This document shows, one piece after another, positions 48,676-56,585 of a stretch of 64,000 nucleotides of DNA. How positions within the stretch are numbered: position 1 is the stretch's first letter; the number at the start of each line of letters is the position of its first letter. Origin of the DNA: GCA-020343675 sp964462945 (GTDB lineage: Bacteria; Planctomycetota; Phycisphaerae; Sedimentisphaerales; Anaerobacaceae); assembly GCA_964462945.1 (NCBI GenBank), contig CAYWZW010000009.1, positions 37,760-101,759 of the forward strand, read 5' to 3'. The notes under the pieces were generated by a model that did not search any database, was not told the DNA's origin, and saw only the letters and a list, made by a program, of their open reading frames with translations. Both the position numbers and the translations under genes were made by a program.

Positions 48676-49770
48676 ATGGGCTATTTTCGAGAAAACGTTG
48701 AAAAGACAGAAGGCTACGAGCCGGGTTTTCAGCCTAAGCAGAGCGACGTGATAAAGCTGAACACCAATGAGAATCCGTATCCGCCCTCGCCGCGGGTCAT
48801 GGAGGCGCTGAGCCGGATAAACGCCGAGCAGCTTCGGCGGTATCCCGACCCTATGGCAAACGAATTCAGGCAGGCCGCGGCGGAGGTGAATGATGTACGT
48901 CCCGAAAATATTATGTGCTGCAACGGTGGGGACGATTTGCTGAGTATTGCTTTTCGCGCTTTCTGTGACCAGGACCGGCCGGTCGCCTATCCCGTTCCGA
49001 CGTATTCGCTCTATCCGGTTCTTGCGAAGCTGCAAAACTGCCAGGCCGTAGAGATTCCTTATGACGGAGAATTCAATCTGCCGGTCAAATTGACCAAAAC
49101 CGATGCGGCTTTGACGATTATCTGCAATCCGAACGCCCCCAGCGGCAGCTTTGTCAGTGTCGGTGAGCTGGCCTCGTTAGCCGATGAGCTTTCGGGCGTG
49201 CTGCTGGTTGACGAGGCCTACGTGGATTTTGCGGACGAGAATTGTGCCGGGCTGATTAAGGACTTCGGCAACATCATTGTGCTTCGGTCGATGAGCAAGG
49301 GGTATGGCCTTGCGGGAATCCGGTTTGGCTATGCGATGGCCCCGGCGGATTTAATATCCGGCCTGATGAAGGTCAAGGACTCCTACAATGTCGATGCCGT
49401 CGCTATCGCCGTGGCTACCGCCGCCATCAGAGACCGGGAGTATTATCGGCAGACAACCGAAAAAATAAAGAAAGCACGCGAGTTGTTAGTGGGACAGCTC
49501 CGCGCTTTGGATTTCATCGTGCCGAAGAGCTATGCCAATTTTGTTTTGGCCGAGAGCAGAAATTGCCCGGCACGCGTGATCTACGATAGGCTGGTGGAGC
49601 GTAATATTTATGTCCGGTTTTTTGACCTGCCGGAGCTCAGCAATCGGCTGAGGATAACGGTTGGCACGCCGGAGCAAAACGACAGGGTTATTCTGGCGTT
49701 GAAAGAAATCCTGTCGGAGCAGGAAGGGGAACACACGAGCAAAGCGGCGAGCGAATCGCACCCGGATTAG
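48676..49770 (+). CDS. hisC: Histidinol-phosphate aminotransferase
   Basis: 364 residues from the ATG at 48676 (MGYFRENVEKTEGYEPGFQP); the 58 codons upstream are repeat text. IKLNTNENPYPPSPRVMEAL and LRRYPDPMANEFRQAAAE are the HisC signature; MCCNGGDDLLSIAFRAFCDQ, ICNPNAPSGSF, VLLVDEAYVDFADEN and RSMSKGYGLAGIRFGYAMA (with the PLP-binding Lys) follow. It transaminates imidazole acetol phosphate to L-histidinol phosphate with glutamate. hisB follows 60 bp downstream, forming a small histidine cluster. Confidence 0.95.
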   Translation: MGYFRENVEKTEGYEPGFQPKQSDVIKLNTNENPYPPSPRVMEALSRINAEQLRRYPDPMANEFRQAAAEVNDVRPENIMCCNGGDDLLSIAFRAFCDQDRPVAYPVPTYSLYPVLAKLQNCQAVEIPYDGEFNLPVKLTKTDAALTIICNPNAPSGSFVSVGELASLADELSGVLLVDEAYVDFADENCAGLIKDFGNIIVLRSMSKGYGLAGIRFGYAMAPADLISGLMKVKDSYNVDAVAIAVATAAIRDREYYRQTTEKIKKARELLVGQLRALDFIVPKSYANFVLAESRNCPARVIYDRLVERNIYVRFFDLPELSNRLRITVGTPEQNDRVILALKEILSEQEGEHTSKAASESHPD

Positions 49771-49830
49771 ACCTTGAGCAGGCGATTGGATCGCCGTTTT
49801 CGCGGCGATGGCATAAAGAGGAATGTACTT

Positions 49831-50415
49831 ATGGAAGAGCGAATTGCCCAAATTCACAGGCAGACGAAAGAAACGGACGTGACCGTTGAGCTGAATCTGG
49901 ACGGCGTCGGCAAGTATGAGATTGACAGCGGCATAGGCTTCCTGGACCACATGCTCACGCACCTGAGCAAGCACAGCCGGATCGATATGGTCGTTAAGGC
50001 CAAAGGGGACCTGGAAGTCGATGCGCACCATACCGTCGAAGACATTGCTATCTGCTTAGGCGAATGTCTGCTTAAAGCGCTATGCGACAAGAAGGGCATT
50101 GCCCGATACGGGCACAGCTCCGTGCCGATGGAGGATGCCCTGGCGAATGTTTCCGTGGATTTATCGGGCAGGGCGAACTGCGTGTATAACGTGGAGTATC
50201 GAACGGACAAGATCGGTGATTTTGACGTCGAGTGCCTGGAGGAAATGCTGCGGAGCTTCTCGAACAACGGCAGGTTCAATCTTCACATAAACGTGCCTTA
50301 CGGCACAAACAGCCATCATATCGCCGAGGCGATTTTCAAGGGGCTCGGCAAGGCGCTGGGTGCGGCCGTCAGCATCACCGGCAAGGACGTCCCGAGCACA
50401 AAGGGGATATTGTGA
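49831..50415 (+). CDS. hisB: Imidazoleglycerol-phosphate dehydratase
   Basis: 194 residues from the ATG at 49831 (AGAGGAATG eight bases upstream). IDSGIGFLDHMLTHLSKHSR, EVDAHHTVEDIAICLGECL, YGHSSVPMEDALANVSVDLS and INVPYGTNSHHIAEAIFKGL are the IGPD motifs with the HHxxE metal-binding repeats. It dehydrates imidazole glycerol phosphate to imidazole acetol phosphate, the step before HisC. It is the monofunctional form, without the HisB phosphatase domain. The stop overlaps the GTG start of ispF by four bases. Confidence 0.97.
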   Translation: MEERIAQIHRQTKETDVTVELNLDGVGKYEIDSGIGFLDHMLTHLSKHSRIDMVVKAKGDLEVDAHHTVEDIAICLGECLLKALCDKKGIARYGHSSVPMEDALANVSVDLSGRANCVYNVEYRTDKIGDFDVECLEEMLRSFSNNGRFNLHINVPYGTNSHHIAEAIFKGLGKALGAAVSITGKDVPSTKGIL

Positions 50416-50924
50416 TTGAGGAGCCGAAGGCCGAATATCGCAGTGGGATCGGCACGGATATCCACAGGCTGGCCGAGGGCAGGAAATTGATGCTCTGCGG
50501 CGTTCACGTGCCGTACCCGGCCGGGCTGGTCGGCCACAGCGACGGCGACGTGGGCCTGCACGCCGTCATCGACGCCCTGCTTGGAGCCGGCGGAATGGGC
50601 GATATAGGGACATTGTTCCCCGATATTGATCCCCGCTGGAAGGATGCAGACAGTAAAGAGCTTCTGTTTATTGTCAAAGAGCAGCTCGAAGAGAAACAGT
50701 GGGAAGTCGTCAATATTGATTTGATCATACACGCGGAAGAGCCGAGGCTGACGCCGGTCAAGGGCCAAATGAAGCGGTGCATCGCGGGTCTTTTGGGGAT
50801 TGATTTTACGGCGGTGAACGTCAAGGCCAAGACGAACGAGGGCCTCGGCGAAATCGGAGCGGGCCAGGCCATGGCCGCCACCGCGACGGTGCTTCTCAAG
50901 AAGAAACGACGCAGAGGATTGTAG
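50412..50924 (+). CDS. ispF: 2-C-methyl-D-erythritol 2,4-cyclodiphosphate synthase
   Basis: 170 residues from a GTG (50412) overlapping the hisB stop (GTGA). SGIGTDIHRLAEGRKLMLCG, GLVGHSDGDVGLHAVIDALL, GAGGMGDIGTLFPDIDPRWK, LIIHAEEPRLTPVKGQMKR and VKAKTNEGLGEIGAGQAMAA are the family motifs including the zinc-binding DxH. It makes MEcPP in the non-mevalonate isoprenoid pathway. Coupling to hisB is unusual functionally but clear in layout; uppS, which uses the isoprenoid products, is 11 kb away on the other strand. Confidence 0.96.
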   Translation: MIEEPKAEYRSGIGTDIHRLAEGRKLMLCGVHVPYPAGLVGHSDGDVGLHAVIDALLGAGGMGDIGTLFPDIDPRWKDADSKELLFIVKEQLEEKQWEVVNIDLIIHAEEPRLTPVKGQMKRCIAGLLGIDFTAVNVKAKTNEGLGEIGAGQAMAATATVLLKKKRRRGL

Positions 50925-50936
50925 AAGCTGGCGGGA

Positions 50937-51035
50937 CGCGGATTAACACGGAGTGAAAACATTAGACACGGATTAACACCGATTACTTTGCGAATTAGTC
51001 AGACACAGATTTACACAGATTAACACTGTTTAGAA
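50937..51035. repeat. ACACGGATTAACACGG-type repeat, left border of the island
   Basis: Repeated words ACACGGATTAACACCG, ACACAGATTTACACAG and ATTAACACTG. The same text occurs at 51417-51478 and, inverted, at 52667-52790, so the AT-rich accessory genes in between are framed by it. Confidence 0.65.
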
Positions 51036-51431
51036 GTGACATTGAAAACATTAAGGCATAGCGAACTTTCAAAGAGAATTATAGCTGCGGCCTTCGCAGT
51101 GCATAAGGAACTGGGGTATGGCTTCGCCGAGAAAGTGTACAAAAATGCTCTTGCGATTGAACTGCAGGAAATGGGCGTAAAATGTGCTGTTGAATTTTTG
51201 CTAAAAGTGCTTTACCACGGAAAAGTTGTCGGTGATTATTACGCTGATATGATTGTTGACGACAAAATCATCGTCGAGGTTAAAGCCGTAAGCGACCTTG
51301 AACCGATCCACGAGGTGCAACTGGTAAACTACCTGAAAGCGACGGGGCTGTCTGTGGGCTTATTGATAAACTTTGGACGATCCGTCACAGTAAAGCGCCG
51401 CATCTTCGGTTTCGATGCAGACACGGATTAG
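51036..51431 (+). CDS. GxxExxY family protein
   Basis: 131 residues from a GTG at 51036 (GAAGTGACATTG). IIAAAFAVHKELGYGFAEKV followed by YKNALAIEL contains the name-giving GxxExxY box (GYGFAEKVY), then DYYADMIVDDKIIVEVKAVS and VQLVNYLKATGLSVGLLINF, a PD-(D/E)xK nuclease-like core (D...EVK). The family is widespread, of unknown function, often near dispersed repeats. It ends in the repeat sequence ACACGGATTAGCACGG, which supplies the last codons (FDADTD). A broken second copy follows. Confidence 0.85.
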   Translation: MTLKTLRHSELSKRIIAAAFAVHKELGYGFAEKVYKNALAIELQEMGVKCAVEFLLKVLYHGKVVGDYYADMIVDDKIIVEVKAVSDLEPIHEVQLVNYLKATGLSVGLLINFGRSVTVKRRIFGFDADTD

Positions 51432-51489
51432 CACGGCAATTTTTTAGACACGGATTTACACCGATTAACACGGTTATATAAAAAGGCAA

Positions 51490-51610
51490 CCAAATATAGA
51501 GGCGCTGAAGCATAAAGAGTTATCCGAGAAAATTATAGCGGCTGCGCATAATGTTTATAATGAATAAGGTCGTGGATTTCTTGATTTGATTATCGATTTA
51601 TACGTGAAGC
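51490..51610 (+). pseudogene. Broken copy of a GxxExxY gene
   Basis: The frame starting near 51490 reads EALKHKELSEKIIAAAHNVY followed by NE and a stop, which matches LRHSELSKRIIAAAFAVHKE of the intact gene at 51036 and then stops where GYGFAEKVY should begin. The remainder is degraded. AT-rich. Confidence 0.65.
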
Positions 51611-51653
51611 AGTTTTTGTGAAACATAAGAGGTGAAAGATAGGTAAAATAGCA

Positions 51654-51884
51654 ATGGCACTATCAGTAAGAGGTGAACAAGTAGAATTAGTCCTTCGTAA
51701 AATGTTGCCTCGACAAGGATATAAACTATTAAACAATCCGCGTACACAGGGGGAAACAGGTGCTGACATTATTGCCCAAAAGGGGCGTGTGCGAGTATTT
51801 ATCGAGTGTATCGGTTTTCAGAAAGTTGCTCCACTCCGTTCTAAACAATTCTATGAAGTTTTTTTAGAGCTATTTCGCGGTTAA
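51654..51884 (+). CDS. Nuclease-like protein, N-terminal part (frame broken or shifted)
   Basis: 76 codons: RGEQVELVLRKMLPRQGYKL, then GETGADIIAQKGRVRVFIEC IGFQ, the pattern GxD...(I)EC of a PD-(D/E)xK endonuclease fold where the usual Lys is Cys. The frame ends at a stop at 51882 shortly after a T7 run (51859-51865). A -1 shift on this run continues into the next open frame, and the heptamer T TTT TTA is in the zero frame. It is AT-rich compared with the chromosome, consistent with transfer. Likely a restriction- or repair-type nuclease, but no methyltransferase is nearby. Confidence 0.6.
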   Translation: MALSVRGEQVELVLRKMLPRQGYKLLNNPRTQGETGADIIAQKGRVRVFIECIGFQKVAPLRSKQFYEVFLELFRG

Positions 51885-51907
51885 AAGGTGGAGCCAGAAA
51901 ATGTGTA

Positions 51908-52492
51908 ATGGCCTTACCTATACGATTTGAAAATGGTATGAACCAACGAGCCGAACACTACGGTGAAGCATGGAAGAGAATAGGTAATGCCTTTCCGGAA
52001 CTGGAGGTATGGTTTGTAGATGTCGAAAATGATGTATACGAGGAACGTAAGTGGAATGATTGGCCAACAACTCCCTTTGATAATATTTCGTCCGGTGATG
52101 CTGCCTCACAATACACAGAAGATTCTCATCTTAAAAATTATAATGAAAAAGCAAGAGATATTTACAAGAAGATTAAAAAGTCTTTTCTCAAAATAAAAGG
52201 CACAATTAAATTCAATCCTGTCAAGTCATATATCGGGGTTGTGGATAGAAAGCGAATTGCATACATACAACCTAAAGGGAAGAAAGTGCACCTAATCGTG
52301 CTTATGGCCGAAGATGAGGTCAAAGAAGTCCTCCGATTGAAGCATCACGAGGTGGTTAGTTTCTCCGAATCTCGTCAGCGTACTTGGGGCGGCAAGAACC
52401 CAAGTTGTGCGGTGAACATCTATGATACCGACCATTGGGATGAGATACAAAAACTGGTAACTCGGCTTGTGGAAAAACATGAGGAGACATAA
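51908..52492 (+). CDS. Nuclease-like protein, C-terminal part
   Basis: 194 codons from the first ATG, but the frame is open further upstream to the T7 run (reading RAISRLKGGARKCVMALPIR), so it is the probable continuation of the 51654 gene rather than a separate gene. It contains RAEHYGEAWKRIGNAFPELE followed by VWFVDVENDVYEE, and near the end IYDTDHWDEIQKLVTRLVE. I do not recognise a named family. Together the two parts would give a protein of about 279 residues. AT-rich composition. No Shine-Dalgarno precedes 51908. Confidence 0.55.
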   Translation: MALPIRFENGMNQRAEHYGEAWKRIGNAFPELEVWFVDVENDVYEERKWNDWPTTPFDNISSGDAASQYTEDSHLKNYNEKARDIYKKIKKSFLKIKGTIKFNPVKSYIGVVDRKRIAYIQPKGKKVHLIVLMAEDEVKEVLRLKHHEVVSFSESRQRTWGGKNPSCAVNIYDTDHWDEIQKLVTRLVEKHEET

Positions 52493-52804
52493 AAATGCAA
52501 AATGAAAACCGTGTTAATCTGTAATACTATCTTTCAAAACGTTGTTTTTTATGCTCGATTTTCGTTTTGGCCGTTCGTAACATATTGATAAACAGCACCT
52601 TATGAAGTATTTTCGTCAGACGAACTTTTTGGTTGCGGCCGAGGGCGAAGCCCGAGGCCGCGCCAAGTTAATCTGTGTCTGAAAAATGACAGTGTAAATC
52701 AGTGTCTAATAATTGGCCGTGTTAATCGGTGTTAATCCGTGTCTAATAATGACCAGTGTAAATCCGCCGCAGGCGGATAAATCCGTGTCTGATGAGAGGT
52801 TGGA
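52493..52804. repeat. Repeat-rich spacer, right border of the island
   Basis: Contains inverted copies of the ACACGGATTAACAC family: GTGTTAATCGGTGTTAATCC and GTGTCTAATAATGACCAGTG near 52720-52790. Before this, 52560-52620 is AT-rich without repeats. No gene is visible. Confidence 0.55.
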
Positions 52805-54298
52805 ATGGGATTGCAGCTTTATAACAGTTTGACAAGAAGGCACGAGGAATTCGAGCCTTTGGAAAAAGGCCGTGTCGGGATATATGTCTGCGGGCCGACC
52901 GTCTATGGGCACGCACACCTTGGACATGCTAAAAGTTACGTGAGCTTTGACGTCTTGGTCAGATACCTTCGCTATTTAGGATACAACGTCACGTACGTGC
53001 AGAATATCACCGATGTCGGCCACCTCACCGACGATGCGGACGAAGGCGAAGATAAGATTGTCAAGGCGGCAAAAAAAGAAAAGAAACACCCCATGGCGCT
53101 GGCTGAATATTATACCCGAAGTTACTTTGAAGATATGGACAAGCTCAACTGCGTCCGGCCTGACATAAGCCCGCGGGCCAGCGGCCATATCGTCGAGCAG
53201 ATCGAGCTGGTCAAGACGCTTCTGGAAAAGGGCTATGCTTACGAGGTCAACGGCTCGGTCTATTTCGATGTGTCCAAGTTCAAGGACTACGGCAAGCTCT
53301 CCGGCAGGAACGTCGAAGAGATGGAGGCCGGGGCTCGCGTGGAGGTTTCGCCCGACAAAAAGAATCCCGCTGATTTTGCGCTCTGGAAGAAAGCTGAGCT
53401 GAATCATATTATGCAGTGGCCAAGCCCGTGGGGGATGGGCTTTCCCGGCTGGCACTTGGAGTGCTCCGTGATGAGCACAAAATATCTCGGCCAGCCTCTT
53501 GATATTCACGGCGGAGGAATGGAGAATAAGTTCCCGCATCACGAGTGCGAAATCGCCCAGTCGCAAGCCGCCCACGGCGTGCCGTTTGTAAGATACTGGA
53601 TACACAACAACATGGTCACCGTCGATGGCCAGAAAATGGGTAAGAGTCTGAACAACTTCATTACCCTCAAGCAGGCCTTCATCGACTCGCCTGAGCCAAA
53701 GCATGAAAGACTGAACAGAAAATACGATCCACTGGCCGTACGCCAACTGATACTGAATAGCCACTATAGGAGTCCTATAGATTTCTCCGACGCCGCCCTA
53801 TTTGCTGCTCAGAGCGGTTACGAGAAGATCGTGGGCGCGGTAATCGAGGTGCGGAGAAGGTGGAACACGGCTCCATCAGGTCAAGTTGACGCCGCGCTTA
53901 CCGGCGAGATCAAACAGTTGAGGGGAAAATTCGAAGATGCAATGAATGATGATCTGAACACGGCGGTCGCCTTGTCGGTCATTTTCGAGATTGTGCGGCT
54001 TGCTGACAGATCACTTGCAGACGCCAATGTAACCAAGGAGACGCTGAACGAAGTTGACAACACATTTAGAAACCTGGGCGGAGACGTACTTGGGATCGTG
54101 AAGGAAACATATGCCAGTGCACAAATCACAGCGGCTGAGTACGAGCGGCTTGCCAGGATAGTCGGTAACCTAATAGAAGAGCGTGAGAAGGCACGGAAAC
54201 AGAAAAATTTCGCAGCCGCCGACATGATCCGAAACGTGCTGAGCAGCGATATTGTCCTCGAAGATAAGCCCGAGGGCACGCAATGGAGGTGGAAGTGA
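52805..54298 (+). CDS. cysS: Cysteine--tRNA ligase
   Basis: 497 residues. YVCGPTVYGHAHLGHAKSY contains the zinc-binding Cys and a HIGH-type motif (HAHLGHA, variant HLGH), YVQNITDVGHLTDDADEGE follows; GFPGWHLECSVMSTKYLG and HGGGMENKFPHHECEIAQS hold the remaining zinc ligands; KMGKSLNNFITLKQ is the KMSKS loop. It charges tRNA-Cys. The C-terminal DALR domain is of normal length. The last codons overlap the start of ruvC. Codon usage and GC content return here to chromosomal type after the accessory island. Confidence 0.97.
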   Translation: MGLQLYNSLTRRHEEFEPLEKGRVGIYVCGPTVYGHAHLGHAKSYVSFDVLVRYLRYLGYNVTYVQNITDVGHLTDDADEGEDKIVKAAKKEKKHPMALAEYYTRSYFEDMDKLNCVRPDISPRASGHIVEQIELVKTLLEKGYAYEVNGSVYFDVSKFKDYGKLSGRNVEEMEAGARVEVSPDKKNPADFALWKKAELNHIMQWPSPWGMGFPGWHLECSVMSTKYLGQPLDIHGGGMENKFPHHECEIAQSQAAHGVPFVRYWIHNNMVTVDGQKMGKSLNNFITLKQAFIDSPEPKHERLNRKYDPLAVRQLILNSHYRSPIDFSDAALFAAQSGYEKIVGAVIEVRRRWNTAPSGQVDAALTGEIKQLRGKFEDAMNDDLNTAVALSVIFEIVRLADRSLADANVTKETLNEVDNTFRNLGGDVLGIVKETYASAQITAAEYERLARIVGNLIEEREKARKQKNFAAADMIRNVLSSDIVLEDKPEGTQWRWK

Positions 54299-54780
54299 GG
54301 ATACTCGGGATTGATCCGGGTTTGCAGGTCTGTGGATATGCGTGTTTGGACGCCGGGCCGGGCGAGGAGAAATTGATCGAGGCCGGCGTTATTCGCACGC
54401 ACGGCGGCGAGCCTATCGAGCAGAAGCTGAATCGAATCGCCGAGGACACGCAGTCGCTCCTGGAAAGTTTCAAGCCCGACGTCGTGGCGGTGGAAGAGCT
54501 GTACTCGCATTATGCGCATCCGAGGACGGCGATATTGATGGGGCACGCAAGGGGCGTTATACTGCAAAAGTGCGCTGAAGCGGCGATTGAGGTCAGAAGC
54601 TTCAGCGCGACCCGGATAAAAAAATCGATTACCGGCAACGGCAGGGCGTCGAAGGAGCAGATGCAGCGAACCATTCAGACACTTTTGTCCTTATCCCGGC
54701 TGCCTGAGCCCCACGATGTAGCCGATGCCATCGCGGCGGCGATGTGCTGTGCAAATTCAAAAATAGTCAATAGAAAATAG
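54295..54780 (+). CDS. ruvC: Crossover junction endodeoxyribonuclease RuvC
   Basis: 161 residues from a GTG at 54295, which overlaps the cysS stop (GTGA) and has GGAGG five bases upstream; an in-frame ATG at 54283 would add four residues. RILGIDPGLQVCGYAC begins the RNase H-like fold (catalytic Asp), VAVEELYSHYAHPRTAILMG gives the Glu, and PHDVADAIAAAMCCANSK the last Asp. ITGNGRASKEQMQ is the DNA-binding loop. RuvC cuts Holliday junctions bound by RuvAB. ruvA follows 18 bp downstream and ruvB is next, a complete resolvase operon. Confidence 0.95.
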   Translation: MRILGIDPGLQVCGYACLDAGPGEEKLIEAGVIRTHGGEPIEQKLNRIAEDTQSLLESFKPDVVAVEELYSHYAHPRTAILMGHARGVILQKCAEAAIEVRSFSATRIKKSITGNGRASKEQMQRTIQTLLSLSRLPEPHDVADAIAAAMCCANSKIVNRK

Positions 54781-54798
54781 TCAATGGTCAATTAATGT

Positions 54799-55428
54799 AT
54801 GATTGCCCAGATTGAGGGAAAACTTGTCAAGCTGGATTCCGACTCGTGCCTGCTCCAGGTCGGGCCGGTCGGTTATGAGGTCATGCTGCCGAGCTATTGC
54901 GTTGTTGCGTTATCCGGGCGGGTCGGCTCGGATATCACGCTCTGTACGATGGAATATTATGAGGGCACGCCGGGCGGCGGAAATCTGATACCGAGGATGG
55001 TCGGCTTCCTGAACGCCGGCGAGCGGGACTTTTTCACCACGTATATCAGCGTCAAAGGGATAGGTATCAAGAAAGGGCTGCGGTCGCTGAGCATTCCGAT
55101 AGCGACCATCGCCGCGGCGATCGAGAACGGCGATGATAAGACCTTGATGTCGCTGCCCTTGATCGGCAGAAGGATGGCGCAGCAGATTATCGCCGAGCTG
55201 AAGGGCAAGCTGCAGGTTTTTGCCGTCGGGGCCGAAGCGGCGGGGCCCGCGGGGGCCGGGTTCAAGCCGTTTCAGATCGAAGCGCTCGAGATCCTTATCG
55301 CCTGGGGCGAAAAAAGAGCCGAAGCGATGGAGCTGGTCGAGTTCGCCTGCCGCAAGCATCCCGACATCAGCTCGGCGGAGGCGCTTGTTCCCCTGGTGTA
55401 CAGATTGAAGCAGGGAGTAGAAGTCTGA
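54799..55428 (+). CDS. ruvA: Holliday junction branch migration protein RuvA
   Basis: 209 residues. The OB-fold domain (MIAQIEGKLVKLDSDSCLLQ), helix-hairpin-helix pair (YISVKGIGIKKGLRSLSIPI and LPLIGRRMAQQIIAELKGKL) and a short C-terminal domain (ALEILIAWGEKRAEAMELVE) are in the normal order. The first hairpin is GIGIKKGL rather than the usual GVGPKxAL. RuvA binds the four-way junction and loads RuvB. It stands between ruvC and ruvB on the same strand. Confidence 0.93.
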   Translation: MIAQIEGKLVKLDSDSCLLQVGPVGYEVMLPSYCVVALSGRVGSDITLCTMEYYEGTPGGGNLIPRMVGFLNAGERDFFTTYISVKGIGIKKGLRSLSIPIATIAAAIENGDDKTLMSLPLIGRRMAQQIIAELKGKLQVFAVGAEAAGPAGAGFKPFQIEALEILIAWGEKRAEAMELVEFACRKHPDISSAEALVPLVYRLKQGVEV

Positions 55429-55438
55429 GGAGAAAGGA

Positions 55439-55480
55439 ATATCGAATTTCGAGTAATGAAGGATGAACTTCGAAATTCTG
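55439..55480. repeat. ATCGAATTTCGA repeat between ruvA and ruvB
   Basis: AATATCGAATTTCGAGTAAT and, inverted, ACTTCGAAATTC, a member of the ATTCGATATTC family. It separates ruvA and ruvB by 71 bp and lies in the leader of ruvB, where no Shine-Dalgarno is visible. Confidence 0.55.
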
Positions 55481-55499
55481 GTTTTTTCGTTTTTGTACT

Positions 55500-56555
55500 A
55501 TGGCGATAGGCAGGATCATAACGGGGCAATCCTTGAACGAGGCGGAAGAGAGTTTCAACGTCTCGCTTAGGCCGAAGCTGTTAGCCGAGTGCATAGGCCA
55601 GGGCAACGTCAGAGACAAGCTCTCGATCGCCATCGCCGCAGCCAGGCAGCGGTCCGAGCCGCTGGAGCATATTCTATTCTACGGCCCGCCCGGCCTCGGC
55701 AAGACAACGCTCGCTCACGTGGTGGCAAACGAAATGGGGGCACGGATACGGTGCTCGTCGGGCCCGGCCCTGGCCAAGGCCGGCGACGTGATGGGCCTCT
55801 TGAGCAACGTCAATACCGGCGATGTACTTTTCATTGATGAAATTCACCGGCTCAGCACGCCCGTGGAAGAGTTCATTTATCCGGCGATGGAGGATTTCAG
55901 GGTCGATTTCACCGTCGATAGCGGCCTGCACGCCAAGACGATCAATTTCCCGCTGAAGCATTTTACGTTGGTTGGCGCCACGACGCGGGCGGGGCTGCTC
56001 AGCGCTCCCTTGCGCAGCCGGTTCGGGATGCTGTATCACCTGGACTTCTACAACAGCGAAGAGCTGACGGAGATTCTGGTCAGGTCCGCGAAGCTCCTGG
56101 GACTAAAATCTGAGGATGGGACGCTGGAATTGATCGCGACCCGGTCGCGGGGGACGCCGCGGGTGGCAAATCGACTGCTCAAACGCGTCCGCGACTACGC
56201 CCAGGTAAAAGGATCGGGTCTGCTGAGCACACAGATTGTCGAAAGCTCGCTGAAGATGGAGCAGATTGACCCATTGGGGCTGGACGAGCTGGATCGCGCG
56301 TTTCTGCGTGCGTTGGCTAACGTCTATGACGGCGGCCCGGCGGGTATCGAGGCCCTGGCCGCCACACTCGGCGAAGAGAGAGACACGCTGGAGGACGTGG
56401 TCGAGCCCTATCTCTTGCAAATAGGCTTCCTGCGTCGAACCAAGCGGGGCAGAGAAATCACAAAACAAGCCTGCGATCACTTAGGTTTGAGGGTGCACAG
56501 AAAGAAACCGCCAAGCGAAGAAACGGACCTCTTCGAGCAGCAGGAACAAGGATGA
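55500..56555 (+). CDS. ruvB: Holliday junction branch migration helicase RuvB
   Basis: 351 residues. LRPKLLAECIGQGNVRDKL, Walker A FYGPPGLGKTTLAHVVANE, Walker B DVLFIDEIHRLSTPVEEF, sensor GATTRAGLLSAPLRSRFG with the arginine finger, and the winged-helix end LLQIGFLRRTKRGREITKQA complete the RuvB pattern. It is the hexameric AAA+ motor of branch migration. The gene follows ruvCA in an operon-like arrangement and is convergent with recO. Confidence 0.97.
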   Translation: MAIGRIITGQSLNEAEESFNVSLRPKLLAECIGQGNVRDKLSIAIAAARQRSEPLEHILFYGPPGLGKTTLAHVVANEMGARIRCSSGPALAKAGDVMGLLSNVNTGDVLFIDEIHRLSTPVEEFIYPAMEDFRVDFTVDSGLHAKTINFPLKHFTLVGATTRAGLLSAPLRSRFGMLYHLDFYNSEELTEILVRSAKLLGLKSEDGTLELIATRSRGTPRVANRLLKRVRDYAQVKGSGLLSTQIVESSLKMEQIDPLGLDELDRAFLRALANVYDGGPAGIEALAATLGEERDTLEDVVEPYLLQIGFLRRTKRGREITKQACDHLGLRVHRKKPPSEETDLFEQQEQG

Positions 56556-56585
56556 TTTTGTTGATCTTCAACCATGCAAGGGTAT

